Assembly: GCF_020622065.1 (NCBI RefSeq)
Contig: NZ_JAHRYQ010000002.1
Coordinates: 555,905 to 619,904 of the forward strand
Reading direction: 5' to 3'
Length of the DNA stretch: 64,000 nt
Source of the DNA: Geothrix sp.
GTDB taxonomy: Bacteria; Acidobacteriota; Holophagae; Holophagales; Holophagaceae
The stretch's first letter is position 1. Each line of letters begins with the position of its first letter. The notes under the pieces are model-generated. The model ran no database searches, was not told where the DNA came from, and worked only from the letters and a program-made list of their open reading frames with translations. Positions 6,814-16,659 of the stretch are shown one piece after another. The translations under genes and the position numbers were made by a program.

Positions 6814-9800
6814 ATGCGTCTTCTCCCCTTCTTCTCCACCGCCATCGTCGTGGCCGCCTCCGTCAGCGCCAGCGCGCAGGTCGACGCCCGGCTGATGCGC
6901 TATCCCGATGTCTCGGCCACCCAGATCGTCTTCACCTACGCCAACGACCTCTGGCTGGTGCCCAAGACCGGTGGCGTGGCCCAGCGGCTGTCCACCCCCA
7001 AGGGCGAGGAGTCCTTCGCCCGCTTCTCCCCGGACGGGAAGACGCTGGCTTTCACCGGGTTCTACGATGGCAACCCCGATCTCTACACCCTTCCGGTGGC
7101 GGGTGGCATCCCCGCTCGCATCACCCATCACCCCATGGCCGATCGCATGGTGGACTGGACCCCCGACGGCAAGTCCCTGCTCTTCGCCTCGGGCATGGAG
7201 TCCGGCAAGGACCGCTTCAACAAGCTCTTCACCGTCGCCAAGGACGGTGGCCTGCCCCAGGCCCTGCCCCTGCCCTACGCCGAGTTCGGCGCCCTGTCCC
7301 CGGATGGCAAGGTGCTCGCCTACCAGCCCGTCTCCACCGACTTCCGCACCTGGAAGCGCTACCGCGGCGGCATGGCCTCGGAGATCTGGTTCTACGACCT
7401 GGAGAAGAAGACCGCCAGCCGCCTGCCCAGCGCCGGCGGCTCCAATGACTCCCAGCCCATGTGGCATGGGGGGAAGCTCTACTTCCTCTCGGACCGCGAC
7501 GGCACGAAGCGCGCGAATATCTGGTCCTACGATCTCGCCGGCAAGGCCTTCAAGCAGATCACCTTCTTCAAGGATTATGACGCCCACTTCCCGGCCATCG
7601 GCCCCTCCGACATCGTGCTCGAGGCCGGGGGCCGCCTCCACCGCATCGAGCTGCCCTCCGAAAAGCTCGTGGAAGTGAAGGTCGAAGTGGTGACCGATGG
7701 CGCCACCCTGAAGCCCCGGGAGGAGAACGCCAGCCGTCTCATCAAGAACCCCGCCCTCTCCCCCCAGGGCAAGCGCGCAGTCTTCGAGGCCCGGGGTGAG
7801 ATCTTCTCCGTGCCCGCGGAAAAGGGCTATGTCATCAACCTCACCCGCACCCCCGGCGCGGCGGAGCGCCACCCTGCCCTGTCGCCCGACGGCAAGCAGG
7901 TGGCCTACTTCAGTGACCGCAGCGGCGAATACGAGCTGTGCGTGCGTCCCGCGGACGGATCCGGCGCCGAGCGGCAGGTCACCCACATGGGCCCCGGCTT
8001 CCGCTACCGCATCACCTGGTCTCCCGACGGCAAACGCGTGGTGTTCGCCGATCAGGCCATGCGCATCAACCTCTGCGACCTCGACACAGGCAAGGTGCAG
8101 CAGGTGGACAAGGGCCTCTTCATGTTCGAGGGCCCCCTGGACGACTTCCGCGCCACCTGGTCCCCCGACAGCCGCTGGTTCGCCTATCCCCGCGACACCG
8201 GGAACCGCAACAGCGTGGTGGCGCTCTACGACACCAAGACGGGCAAGCGCCACGAGGTGACCTCGCCCTTCTTCAACGCCGGAGACGCCGCCTTCGACCC
8301 GGAGGGCAACTACCTCTTCCTCACCTCGGGCCAGCAGTTCAGCCCCACCTACAGCGATCTCGACAACACCTGGGTCTATGCCGCCACCACCCGGCTCGCC
8401 GCCATCCCGCTGCGCCGGGATGTCCCCTCCCCCCTGGCCGCCCGCAATGATGCCGACGCTGCCAAGGATGAGAAGAAGGATGACAAGAAGGAGGGCGGTG
8501 CCGATAAATCAGGCGGGGACAAGAAGGATGCGGACAAGAAGGACGCTCCCAAGCCCGTCGAGATCGACCTCGAGGGAATGGAAAGCCGCATGGTGCTGCT
8601 GCCGCCCCCGGCCGGCTACTACGCGGATGTCGCTGCGGTGAAGGGCAAGCTGGTCTATCGGCGCGCCGCGCAGATGAACCCCATGGGCGAGACCAAGACC
8701 ACCCTCTACACCTACGACCTGGAGGAGCGCGAGGAGAAGGCCGTCCTGGCCGATGTGGACGGCGCCGTCCTCAGTGGCGACGGCAAGAAGGTGCTCGTGA
8801 ACCGCAAGCAGGAATACGCCCTGCTGGACCTCAAGCCCGATCAGAAGTTCGAGAAGAAGCTTCCCACCGCCGAGCTCAGGATGACGGTCGATCCCCAGTC
8901 GGAGTGGCAGCAGATCTACAACGACGCCTGGCGGCTCGAGCGCGACATGTTCTATGACCCCGGCATGCACGGCGTGGACTGGAAGGCCATGCGGACCCGC
9001 TACGGCAAGCTGCTCAAGGACTGCGTGACCCGCGAGGATGTGAACTTCGTCATCGGCGAGCTGATCGGCGAGCTGAACGCCTCCCACGCCTACCGCGGCG
9101 GCGGCGATCAGGAGATGCCCGCCCGCCTGGGTGTGGGCCTGCTCGGCGCGGACTTCGCGCTGGAGAACGGCGCCTTCCGCATCAAGACGATCCTCCGGGG
9201 CGCAGAGTGGGATGCCCAGGCCCGCGCCCCCCTGGCCCAGCCCGGCCTCAAGGTGAAGGAGGGCGACTACCTCCTGGCCGTGAACCGCATCCCCCTCGAT
9301 GTCCGCAAGGATCCCTGGGCCGCGTTCCAGGGCCTGGCCGGCAAGACCGTGCTCCTCACCGTCAATGAGAAGCCCACCCTGGAGGGCGCCCACGAAGTGC
9401 TCGTGGACACCCTCGCCAGCGACTATGCCCTCCGCTACGCCGCCTGGGTCGAAGCGAAACGGAAGTTCGTCGAGAAGACCTCCAACGGCCGCATCGGCTA
9501 TGTCTATGTGCCCGACACGGGCATCGGCGGCCAGACGGACCTGGTCCGCCAGTTCCGCGGCCAGTGGGACAAGGCCGGCCTGATCATCGACGAGCGCTTC
9601 AACAGCGGCGGGCAGATCCCCGACCGCTTCATCGAGATGCTGGGGCGCAGGACCATCAACTACTGGGGCGTGCGCGACGGCAAGGACTGGCAGTGGCCCG
9701 CGGTGGCCCACGACGGATCCATGGCCATGCTCATCAACGGCTGGAGCGGCTCCGGCGGCGACCTCTTCCCCCACTACTTCAAGAAGGCCGGCCTCGGTCC

Positions 9801-10089
9801 CCTCATCGGTCGCCGCACCTGGGGCGGGCTCATCGGCATCAGCGGCACCCCCGCCCTCATCGACGGCGGCAATGTGACCGTGCCCACCTTCGGGATCTAC
9901 TCCAAGGAGGGCCAGTGGGTCGTCGAAGGCTACGGCGTCGACCCCGACATTGAGGTGATGGACGATCCTGCGCTTCTGGCCCAGGGCAAGGATCCCCAGC
10001 TGGATCGGGCCATCCAGGAAGTGGAGGCCGCCCTCAAGAAGCAGCCCCCGGCCACTCGCAAGCCCGCCTACCCCAACCGCGCCAACTGA
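6814..10089 (+). CDS. Tricorn protease homologue (S41 family)
   Basis: A 1091-residue protein with a signal peptide (residues 1-21), then WD40/TolB-like propeller repeats (repeated FSPDGK, LSPDGK, WSPDGK motifs) to about residue 530, a Lys/Asp-rich linker (about 549-583), the tricorn core, a PDZ domain and the S41 catalytic domain. By comparison with archaeal tricorn, the tetrad is Ser757-His758 in LNASHAY, nucleophile Ser980 in GWSGSGGD and Glu1038 in VVEGYGVDPD. All are present, so it should be active in breaking down oligopeptides. The signal peptide places it in the periplasm, unlike cytosolic archaeal tricorn. It stands alone on the plus strand, divergent from the AraC gene, with GGAG six bases before ATG. 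Confidence 0.93.
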   Translation: MRLLPFFSTAIVVAASVSASAQVDARLMRYPDVSATQIVFTYANDLWLVPKTGGVAQRLSTPKGEESFARFSPDGKTLAFTGFYDGNPDLYTLPVAGGIPARITHHPMADRMVDWTPDGKSLLFASGMESGKDRFNKLFTVAKDGGLPQALPLPYAEFGALSPDGKVLAYQPVSTDFRTWKRYRGGMASEIWFYDLEKKTASRLPSAGGSNDSQPMWHGGKLYFLSDRDGTKRANIWSYDLAGKAFKQITFFKDYDAHFPAIGPSDIVLEAGGRLHRIELPSEKLVEVKVEVVTDGATLKPREENASRLIKNPALSPQGKRAVFEARGEIFSVPAEKGYVINLTRTPGAAERHPALSPDGKQVAYFSDRSGEYELCVRPADGSGAERQVTHMGPGFRYRITWSPDGKRVVFADQAMRINLCDLDTGKVQQVDKGLFMFEGPLDDFRATWSPDSRWFAYPRDTGNRNSVVALYDTKTGKRHEVTSPFFNAGDAAFDPEGNYLFLTSGQQFSPTYSDLDNTWVYAATTRLAAIPLRRDVPSPLAARNDADAAKDEKKDDKKEGGADKSGGDKKDADKKDAPKPVEIDLEGMESRMVLLPPPAGYYADVAAVKGKLVYRRAAQMNPMGETKTTLYTYDLEEREEKAVLADVDGAVLSGDGKKVLVNRKQEYALLDLKPDQKFEKKLPTAELRMTVDPQSEWQQIYNDAWRLERDMFYDPGMHGVDWKAMRTRYGKLLKDCVTREDVNFVIGELIGELNASHAYRGGGDQEMPARLGVGLLGADFALENGAFRIKTILRGAEWDAQARAPLAQPGLKVKEGDYLLAVNRIPLDVRKDPWAAFQGLAGKTVLLTVNEKPTLEGAHEVLVDTLASDYALRYAAWVEAKRKFVEKTSNGRIGYVYVPDTGIGGQTDLVRQFRGQWDKAGLIIDERFNSGGQIPDRFIEMLGRRTINYWGVRDGKDWQWPAVAHDGSMAMLINGWSGSGGDLFPHYFKKAGLGPLIGRRTWGGLIGISGTPALIDGGNVTVPTFGIYSKEGQWVVEGYGVDPDIEVMDDPALLAQGKDPQLDRAIQEVEAALKKQPPATRKPAYPNRAN

Positions 10090-10097
10090 AGGTCCCG

Positions 10098-10125
10098 GCT
10101 GCGCCCCGCCACCGCGGGGCGCAGC
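10098..10125. terminator. Bidirectional terminator hairpin
   Basis: A perfect 12-base stem (10098-10109 with 10114-10125) around a CACC loop sits between the convergent tricorn and dienelactone hydrolase genes and could stop transcription from both sides. Confidence 0.75.
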
Positions 10126-10134
10126 TCTGTACCC

Positions 10135-10893
10135 CTAGAAGATCTCCTTGAAGAAGTCCTTCATGTGCTGCCAGCTGCGACGGTGGGCGGCCTCGTTGTA
10201 GGCGGCACCCTTGCTGTTGTCGCTGCCCGCCTCCTTCTGGGTAAAGGCATGGACGGCCCCGGCGTAGGCCACGAACACATAGTCCGCCTTCGAGGCGCGC
10301 ATCTCCTCCTGGAAGGCCGCCACCTCCTTGGCGGGCACGAAGGGATCGTCGGCCCCGTGACAGACCAGCACCTTGGCCGTGACGGGTCCGGGCGCGAAGC
10401 CCGCGGGCACATCCAGCCCCCCGTGGAAGGAGACCACCCCCTTCACGGGTAGGCCGGCCCGCGCCGCCTCCAGGGCCCCCGTGCCTCCAAAGCAGAAGCC
10501 GATGACCGCCAGCCGGCTGGCATCCACACCCTTCTGGGCCTTCAGGGTCTCGAGCGCCGCGGCGATGCGGCGGCGGTAGAGGGCCCGGTCGCCCTTGTAC
10601 TGGCCCGCCAGCTTGCCGGCCGCGGCCGTGTCCGCGGGCCGCACGCCCTCGCCGTAGATGTCCGCGGCCAGGGCCACGAAGCCCAGCTTCGCCAGATCGT
10701 CGGAGACCTTCCGCTCATGGTCCGTGAGGCCCATCCACTGGTGGATCACCACCACGCCGGGAACCTTGCCCTTGGCGGCCGCCGGCTTCGAAAGATACCC
10801 CGCCAGCTTCGTGGCGCCATCCGCATAGGTGAGCGGCTGGCCTGCGAACGCGGGAAGGGCGGTGAGGGACAGGGCAAGGGCGGCTGCGCGCAT
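10135..10893 (-). CDS. Dienelactone hydrolase family protein, secreted
   Basis: A 252-residue alpha/beta hydrolase. The start at 10893 is favoured by GGAGG upstream and gives a good signal peptide (residues 1-18, ending AFA). The family nucleophile is Cys134 in GFCFGG, with Asp182/183 (HGADDPFV) and His215 (GAVHAFT) completing the triad. Family members hydrolyse dienelactones or other small esters; the natural substrate here is unknown. The signal peptide suggests periplasmic or outer action, which is common for DLH-like proteins in this type of genome. No pathway neighbours are present. Confidence 0.9.
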   Translation of the reverse strand: MRAAALALSLTALPAFAGQPLTYADGATKLAGYLSKPAAAKGKVPGVVVIHQWMGLTDHERKVSDDLAKLGFVALAADIYGEGVRPADTAAAGKLAGQYKGDRALYRRRIAAALETLKAQKGVDASRLAVIGFCFGGTGALEAARAGLPVKGVVSFHGGLDVPAGFAPGPVTAKVLVCHGADDPFVPAKEVAAFQEEMRASKADYVFVAYAGAVHAFTQKEAGSDNSKGAAYNEAAHRRSWQHMKDFFKEIF

Positions 10894-10956
10894 GGGGCCT
10901 CCGGGGTGGGAGACCGATCCTATAGCTGTTCCAACCGGCATTCCAGGGAAAACCCC

Positions 10957-11412
<456 letters not shown>

Positions 11413-11494
11413 GCTCCATCATTCAATGCCTTGGGGATCCGAGGCAAAGGAAACGCTGGTCACGGCAGGTACCAAGGCGCGGAATCCGGGCCGA

Positions 11495-12637
11495 TCATCC
11501 GTGGGTTTTTCCGTGCACTCCGCGGTATTCCGCGTCCTCCGCGACCAGCGCCCTGCCCTTCACCAGCTGTCCGCAGGCACCCTGCACATCGCGGCCGCGG
11601 CTGCGCCGGACCGTCACGAAGCAGCCTCGGGCCTTCAGCCATTCCGAGAACTGCTGCACGCGGTCCTCGCCCGGCTCGCGGAAGGTGCTGGCGGCGTGCT
11701 CGTTCATGGGGATGAGGTTCAGGTTGTGCCCGCTCCGCAGATCGCCCAGCCAGGCCGCCAACCGCTCCGCGTCGGCCTCGGTGTCGTTCTCCCCGGCCAG
11801 CAGCACATACTCGAAGCAGAACTTCTCGCCGCGCCGAGGGGCCCAGTCATCCAGGGCGCGCCGCAGCCGGGTCAGGTTCCACACGCGGTTCACGGGCATG
11901 GTGCGGCTTCTCGCCTCGTCCGTGGTGGCGTTGAGGCTGAGGGCCAGGAGGGGGCGGGGTTCCAGCTTGGAGAGTTTCTCGATGCCGCTCACCAGGCCGG
12001 AGGTGCTCACGGTGATGCGGTTCTTCCCCAGCCCCAGGCCCGCCGGGTGGCACATGAGACGGATGGCGCGGTGCAGGTGGTCCAGGTTGTGGAGCGGTTC
12101 GCCCATGCCCATGAAGACCAGCGTCAGCTCGTGGCCCCGGTCGGGCCCCAGGGCCGCCATCAAGGCCAGCACCTGGCCCAGGATCTCGCCGGGCTGTAAG
12201 TTGCGCAGGATTCCCATGCTGCCCGTGGCGCAGAAGGTGCACCCCATGGCGCAGCCCACCTGGCTGGAGATGCAGTAGGTCACGCGGGGGTTCCGCACCC
12301 GGCGCGGCATGTGGACGGCCTCGATGCGCCGGCCGTCCGCCAGCTCCAGGGCCAGCTTGGTCGATCCGTCGGATGAAGGCTGACGCTCGGCGAGGCGCGG
12401 CAGGCGCAGGTCCGCCACGCCCTCCAGCCAGCGGCGGATGCCCGAACCCAGGTCCGGAACACCGCCCTTCCAGGTCCAGGGCCGGTGCAGGCGCCGGAAG
12501 GTCTCCAGGGCGCTGCCGGGGCAGCCGAGCGCCGCCAGCTCCTCTGGAAAGAGCGACCAGGCCGAAGGCAGTCCCTCCCGCTCGGGGGCGGGGCGATCCC
12601 AGGGCATGGCGTGGTGATCGGTCATGGGGGATGACAC
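11495..12637 (-). CDS. rlmN: Dual-specificity 23S rRNA/tRNA adenine-C2 methyltransferase RlmN
   Basis: A 380-residue radical SAM enzyme that methylates C2 of A2503 in 23S rRNA and A37 in some tRNAs. The [4Fe-4S] ligands are Cys129, Cys133 and Cys136 (GCAMGCTFC). The methyl-carrying and resolving cysteines are expected near 122 (YCISSQ) and at 355 (QGACGQL). The motifs VFMGMGEPLHN and ISTSG-like VSTSGL fit RlmN. The start is uncertain: a GTG at 12637 lies 3 bases after AAGGA, and an ATG four codons later is possible. A terminator-like hairpin lies immediately upstream. Confidence 0.95.
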   Translation of the reverse strand: MSSPMTDHHAMPWDRPAPEREGLPSAWSLFPEELAALGCPGSALETFRRLHRPWTWKGGVPDLGSGIRRWLEGVADLRLPRLAERQPSSDGSTKLALELADGRRIEAVHMPRRVRNPRVTYCISSQVGCAMGCTFCATGSMGILRNLQPGEILGQVLALMAALGPDRGHELTLVFMGMGEPLHNLDHLHRAIRLMCHPAGLGLGKNRITVSTSGLVSGIEKLSKLEPRPLLALSLNATTDEARSRTMPVNRVWNLTRLRRALDDWAPRRGEKFCFEYVLLAGENDTEADAERLAAWLGDLRSGHNLNLIPMNEHAASTFREPGEDRVQQFSEWLKARGCFVTVRRSRGRDVQGACGQLVKGRALVAEDAEYRGVHGKTHG

Positions 12638-12648
12638 CGGTCCTTACG

Positions 12649-12669
12649 AAAAAGGGGGCCGAGGCCCCC
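12649..12669 (-). terminator. Intrinsic-terminator-like hairpin directly upstream of rlmN
   Basis: On the minus strand a GGGGGC/GCCCCC stem with a four-base loop (12654-12669) is followed by five T (12653-12649) and then, within a few bases, the rlmN Shine-Dalgarno and start. There is no minus-strand gene upstream for it to terminate, so it may be a leader attenuator. Confidence 0.6.
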
Positions 12670-12793
12670 GTTCATTCTAGCGGCATTCCACCCCGGGCTC
12701 CGGTGTCCCCTTCCTGGAGCACGGCCTCGCGGCGCGGTGGAATCCGGTAAGCTGAGTCACCCGCCTTCAGCCCACCCCGATCCGGAGTGATTC

Positions 12794-14848
12794 ATGCGCA
12801 TCCTTTCCGTCTTGCGCCTCGCGCTGTCCCTGTGCCTGGCCGGCCTGTCCACGGTCGTGAACGCCGCCGACGCCCCGGTCCCCCCGGACCTGAGCCGACG
12901 GGTGGCGCTCTACACCGCCCAGCCCACGCTCGGAGAAGGCCTCGCGGTGAAGAACTGGGAGCTTCCGGTGGGCCGGATGACCTTCAGCATGGCCTCCGGC
13001 ACCGTGGTGCCCCTGGTGTCCCAGGGCCGAACCCTCGGTTTCCACTTCAAGGGAAAGGGCTCCTTCCGATACCGTTCCGAAGAACCTCTGGAGCGCAGCG
13101 CTTTCGCCTCCAACCACAAGCACAACCTCGAGAAGCACGCCTCCAAGGCCATTCTCAGCGACGCGAACGGACAGCAGGTGCTGACGGAGGAGATCCGGAG
13201 CTTCACCCTCTGGCAGGCCGGCCTGAACTTCGCCTTCCCGGCAGGGAACACCGCGGAGGTGCCCAGGGATTCATTCGCCGCCGATTGGGCCTACTTCCAG
13301 CGGGACGGGCTGGGCGACCGCGGCCAGGACTTCGCCGTCCACCTTGCCAATACACCGAAGGTCGCCCTGGTGCGGGCCGAAATCACCGGCGTGGACAGCC
13401 CCTTCATCTACGCCATGGATCAGGGGGGTGCGCAGCGCGAGTGGCTCTGGGCCATTGCGGATCCCTATCGGCCTGCCATTTACGATGGTCTGCGGCTGAT
13501 CCCGTTGTCCGAGCAGCCCATTGGCTGGACCTGGAAGGCGCCCCTGGCGCCGCTGCTCAACCTTACAGCCGTCGACATTGATATGAAGGCCGGAAAGGGG
13601 GGGGCGGACCTGAAGGTCACCGAGACCCTCGCCGCCGGGGATGAAGACCTGGCCGTCCTGTCGCTGAATCTCTACGACCTCGTGGACCGGGCCTACAAGC
13701 GGGGATTCTACAAGGTCTCCCGGGTGCTCGATGCCGAGGGGCGGAGCCTCGCCTTCCATCACCGGAACAACACCCTTCTCGTCCAGCTCGACCACCCCCA
13801 ACCGGCGGGACAGCCCTTCGCCCTGACCTTCGAATACGGTGGCCCGATCCTGCTCCGCCCCGGCGGCGACAACTACTGGGAACTCGGCGTCGAACCCTGG
13901 TTCCCGCAACCGGAGATGGACGGGCAAGCCTACACGGTGCATGCCCTCGTCCAGACGCCCAAGGACGATGTGCCGGTCGCTCCAGGCCGGACCCTGCGAC
14001 GCATCCAGAGCGAGACAGGAAACCTCCTCGAAGTCCGCATCGACAAGCCCGTGCAGTTCTTCTCCATGTTCGCAGGGGCCTACAGCCTCGTCGAAGACAC
14101 CAAGGATGGCCTCACCATCCGCGTGGCCACCTACGGCAACAAGGGCGGCAGCATGCAGAAGCGGCTCATCGACATCGCCCGGCAGACCATCGGCTTCTAC
14201 GAAGATCTGTTCGAGGCCTTCCCTTTCCCTGAGTTCGACATCATCCAGGTCAATTCCCTGGGCTACGGCCAAGCCCCTCCCGGGATGATGATCATCACCA
14301 ACGAAGCCTTCGACGCGAAGATGGACACCATCAGCAGCTTCTTCACCAAGGGCATCAACCAGCGCTTCGCCCACGAGATCGCCCACCAGTATTGGGGCCA
14401 CCTCGTGAAGATGCCCTCCTCCGAAGAACAGTGGATCACCGAATCCTTCGCGAACTATGCCTCGGCCTTGGCCATGCGCAGCATGAAGAACCAGGGGACG
14501 AGCGCCTACGAAGGCCTGCTGAGCCGCTGGCGGAACCAGGCCTCGGCCTACGCGGGATCGGGCACCATCCCCTTCGCCAACCGGCTCCGTTGGGTCGATG
14601 ACCCCCGAGGTTCCTTCATGGCCCGCACCTCCCTCCTCTACGAGAAGGGGGCGCTCATTCTCGCCGCCATGCACAAGGAGATGGGCGACAAGGCCTTCGC
14701 GATCTTCATGAAGTCGATCATCGCCAACTTCCGCTGGAAGACCGTGACCACCGCCTCCGTCGAGCAGGTCGCCACCATGGCCGGCAGGAAGGATTTCGGC
14801 CCCCTGTTCCGCGATTGCTACTGGGGTCTTCAGATGCCGCCCCATTAG
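12794..14848 (+). CDS. M1-family zinc aminopeptidase (gluzincin), secreted
   Basis: A 684-residue protein with a signal peptide (residues 1-24, cleavage near VNAAD). The zinc site is H527-E-I-A-H531 with the third ligand Glu550 in WITESFANY, exactly the HExxH-x18-E spacing of M1 peptidases. The expected exopeptidase motif before it is not the standard GAMEN: the segment reads GQAPPGMM, so peptide end specificity is uncertain. The first 350 residues are beta-rich. It is monocistronic on the plus strand with GGAG before the ATG. It probably hydrolyses periplasmic peptides, complementing the tricorn and M28 enzymes nearby. Confidence 0.9.
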   Translation: MRILSVLRLALSLCLAGLSTVVNAADAPVPPDLSRRVALYTAQPTLGEGLAVKNWELPVGRMTFSMASGTVVPLVSQGRTLGFHFKGKGSFRYRSEEPLERSAFASNHKHNLEKHASKAILSDANGQQVLTEEIRSFTLWQAGLNFAFPAGNTAEVPRDSFAADWAYFQRDGLGDRGQDFAVHLANTPKVALVRAEITGVDSPFIYAMDQGGAQREWLWAIADPYRPAIYDGLRLIPLSEQPIGWTWKAPLAPLLNLTAVDIDMKAGKGGADLKVTETLAAGDEDLAVLSLNLYDLVDRAYKRGFYKVSRVLDAEGRSLAFHHRNNTLLVQLDHPQPAGQPFALTFEYGGPILLRPGGDNYWELGVEPWFPQPEMDGQAYTVHALVQTPKDDVPVAPGRTLRRIQSETGNLLEVRIDKPVQFFSMFAGAYSLVEDTKDGLTIRVATYGNKGGSMQKRLIDIARQTIGFYEDLFEAFPFPEFDIIQVNSLGYGQAPPGMMIITNEAFDAKMDTISSFFTKGINQRFAHEIAHQYWGHLVKMPSSEEQWITESFANYASALAMRSMKNQGTSAYEGLLSRWRNQASAYAGSGTIPFANRLRWVDDPRGSFMARTSLLYEKGALILAAMHKEMGDKAFAIFMKSIIANFRWKTVTTASVEQVATMAGRKDFGPLFRDCYWGLQMPPH

Positions 14849-14875
14849 CCCCGTCGGAAGTCACAGTCCCAGCGT

Positions 14876-15769
14876 TCAGACGGGTGCCCCCTTGGGTCGT
14901 GGCGGCCTGGGCAACACCAGGGCATTGCCCGCCAGGCAGAGGCCCGCGCCCAGGGCCAGACCCCAGTGCCACCGGAGGCCTTCCATGGCCGTGGAGAGGG
15001 CCAGGGCCACCACGGGGATGGCCACCATCGCATAGCCCGCCCGTCCCGCCCCGATGCGGCCCACGAGCGTGAGGTAGGCGCCGAAGGCCAGGATCGACCC
15101 GAACACGGACAGGAAGGCCAGGGAACCCAGGTAGTGGAGAGATGAGTCGAAGGTGAAGGTCCGGCCTGAGAGTGCGCAGTAGAGGGCCACGAAGGCCGCG
15201 CCGTAGGCCATGCTCACCGCATTGCCCTGCATGACCGGGATGCCGTGCCGTTGATTGCGCTGGGAAACCAGGTTGCTCAGGCTGGCGGTGACGGTTCCGC
15301 CCAGGGCCAGGGCCAGCCCCGCGCGGAGGGACGCCGCGCCGAAGGTTGGTCCCGCCCCGGGCAGGCAGACGATTCCCACGCCCGCCACGCCGAGGGCCAC
15401 GCCCCCGAGGGCCTTCCCGGCCAAGGGCGTTCCGAAGAAGAGCCGCGCGCCCAAGAGGTTGAGGATGGCCAGCAGGGAGAAGATCACCGCCATGAGGCCG
15501 GAAGGGATCCGCTGCTCGGCAAGGTACACGCAGACATAGTTGATTCCGAACATCAGGGCACCCTGGAGGGCCAACCAACCGTGCTCGCGCCGTGTGAATC
15601 GGAGCTTCAGCCCCCGCAGGAAGCACCAGGCCGCCAGCAGGAGGGCGGCGAGGCCGAAGCGGTAGACCACGGAGACTTCAGGGGCCACCCGTCCGTATTG
15701 GAAGGTGATGGCGATCCAGGTGGACCCCCAGATCAGCACGGACGCCAGGTAGAGGGACAGGTCGTTCAT
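14876..15769 (-). CDS. EamA/DMT-family transporter
   Basis: A 297-residue membrane protein with ten predicted helices in two EamA repeats (about 1-140 and 150-285). The opening SVLIWGSTWIAITFQ is the family's usual first helix. Such proteins export amino acids or other small metabolites; substrate unknown. It is the last gene of a four-gene minus-strand operon, 6 bp after the DoxX-like gene, with GAGG before its ATG. The operon is divergent from a MocR-type regulator, which often controls EamA exporters. Confidence 0.9.
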   Translation of the reverse strand: MNDLSLYLASVLIWGSTWIAITFQYGRVAPEVSVVYRFGLAALLLAAWCFLRGLKLRFTRREHGWLALQGALMFGINYVCVYLAEQRIPSGLMAVIFSLLAILNLLGARLFFGTPLAGKALGGVALGVAGVGIVCLPGAGPTFGAASLRAGLALALGGTVTASLSNLVSQRNQRHGIPVMQGNAVSMAYGAAFVALYCALSGRTFTFDSSLHYLGSLAFLSVFGSILAFGAYLTLVGRIGAGRAGYAMVAIPVVALALSTAMEGLRWHWGLALGAGLCLAGNALVLPRPPRPKGAPV

Positions 15770-15775
15770 GGGGCC

Positions 15776-16201
15776 TCAGGAATCCGGAGAAGGGTGCAGG
15801 GCCAGGAGCAGGGCCGCCGAGGAGGCCGAGAAAACCGAGTAGTCGAGCGGTTCCTTCAGGCCGAAGGACAGGGCCATGGCGAGCCCGAAGACCGCCAGGA
15901 GCGCGGCGCTGCCCAGCGCCACCGCCCGGGCGGCACCGCCGCGGAGCGGCAGCAGCAGGGCCAGACCCAGGAGCAGCTCGGCGGCCGTGGCCGCCCAGGC
16001 GAGGAAGGGGATGGTCGAGGCGGGCATGAAGCTGTTCACCTGAGCCGTGTACTTCATGAAGTTCGCGAAGGATCCGTAACCCCGGCCCGGGCCCCAGAGG
16101 CCGAAGCGGGAGGCGATGCCGGAGAGGAAGGCCGCGCCCAGGGCCAGGCGGGTGTAGCGCAGGGCCCACCGGGCCAGGGGTGGGCGCGAAGGCGCCATCA
16201 T
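15776..16201 (-). CDS. DoxX-like small membrane protein
   Basis: A 141-residue protein with four predicted helices (about 15-32, 53-75, 80-100 and 113-130). Size and topology match DoxX/DoxD-like proteins, whose roles in bacteria are mostly undefined though some take part in thiol or quinone redox. The ATG at 16201 overlaps the upstream GNAT stop as ATGA, showing translational coupling. The family call rests on topology and the segment RLALGAAFLSGIASRFGLWG, so it is tentative. Confidence 0.65.
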   Translation of the reverse strand: MMAPSRPPLARWALRYTRLALGAAFLSGIASRFGLWGPGRGYGSFANFMKYTAQVNSFMPASTIPFLAWAATAAELLLGLALLLPLRGGAARAVALGSAALLAVFGLAMALSFGLKEPLDYSVFSASSAALLLALHPSPDS

Positions 16202-16659
16202 GCCTTCGCCGCCAGGTCCGCGTGCTCCGCCTGATAGGCGTCGTAGGGCCCGGGAGTCCAGCCCGCGCGGTCCATCTTCCAGCCGTTCCCGATCTGCTCC
16301 CAGCCCGCATGGGCGTAGTAATCCCGGGCGAGGGGCGCGGCCTGGAGCACCCATTGGATGCCTTCGTCCAGCCCCCGGGCCAGCTCCAGCAGGCGGCGCC
16401 CCACACCCGCCTTCTGGTGGGCGGGATGCACCGCGAGGTCACAGATGTAGCCGTCGTAGACGAAATCCGTCCAGCCGCGCAGCAGACCCACGAGACGGTC
16501 CCCGTCCCAGGCGGAGATCACGACATTGGAGCCCTCGAACATGCGGCGGATGCGCTCGGGATCGTGGATGGGACGGCGCAGGGGCGCGGCGGCGTACAGG
16601 GCCCGGATCGCCTCCACCTCCGGCCGCCGATCCAGGCTGTAGGTGAGGACGGCGCTCAT
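16198..16659 (-). CDS. GNAT-family N-acetyltransferase
   Basis: A 153-residue acetyltransferase. The core GNAT features are visible: the strand GYICDLAVHPAHQKAGVGRR with the acetyl-CoA pyrophosphate loop (Q/RxxGxG) near residue 83, the following helix LLELARG, and the late YYAHAGW motif (residues 115-121). It transfers an acetyl group from acetyl-CoA to an unknown amine. It overlaps the AhpD-like gene upstream by four bases (ATGA) and the DoxX-like gene downstream by four, so it is in the middle of a tightly coupled operon. Confidence 0.92.
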   Translation of the reverse strand: MSAVLTYSLDRRPEVEAIRALYAAAPLRRPIHDPERIRRMFEGSNVVISAWDGDRLVGLLRGWTDFVYDGYICDLAVHPAHQKAGVGRRLLELARGLDEGIQWVLQAAPLARDYYAHAGWEQIGNGWKMDRAGWTPGPYDAYQAEHADLAAKA

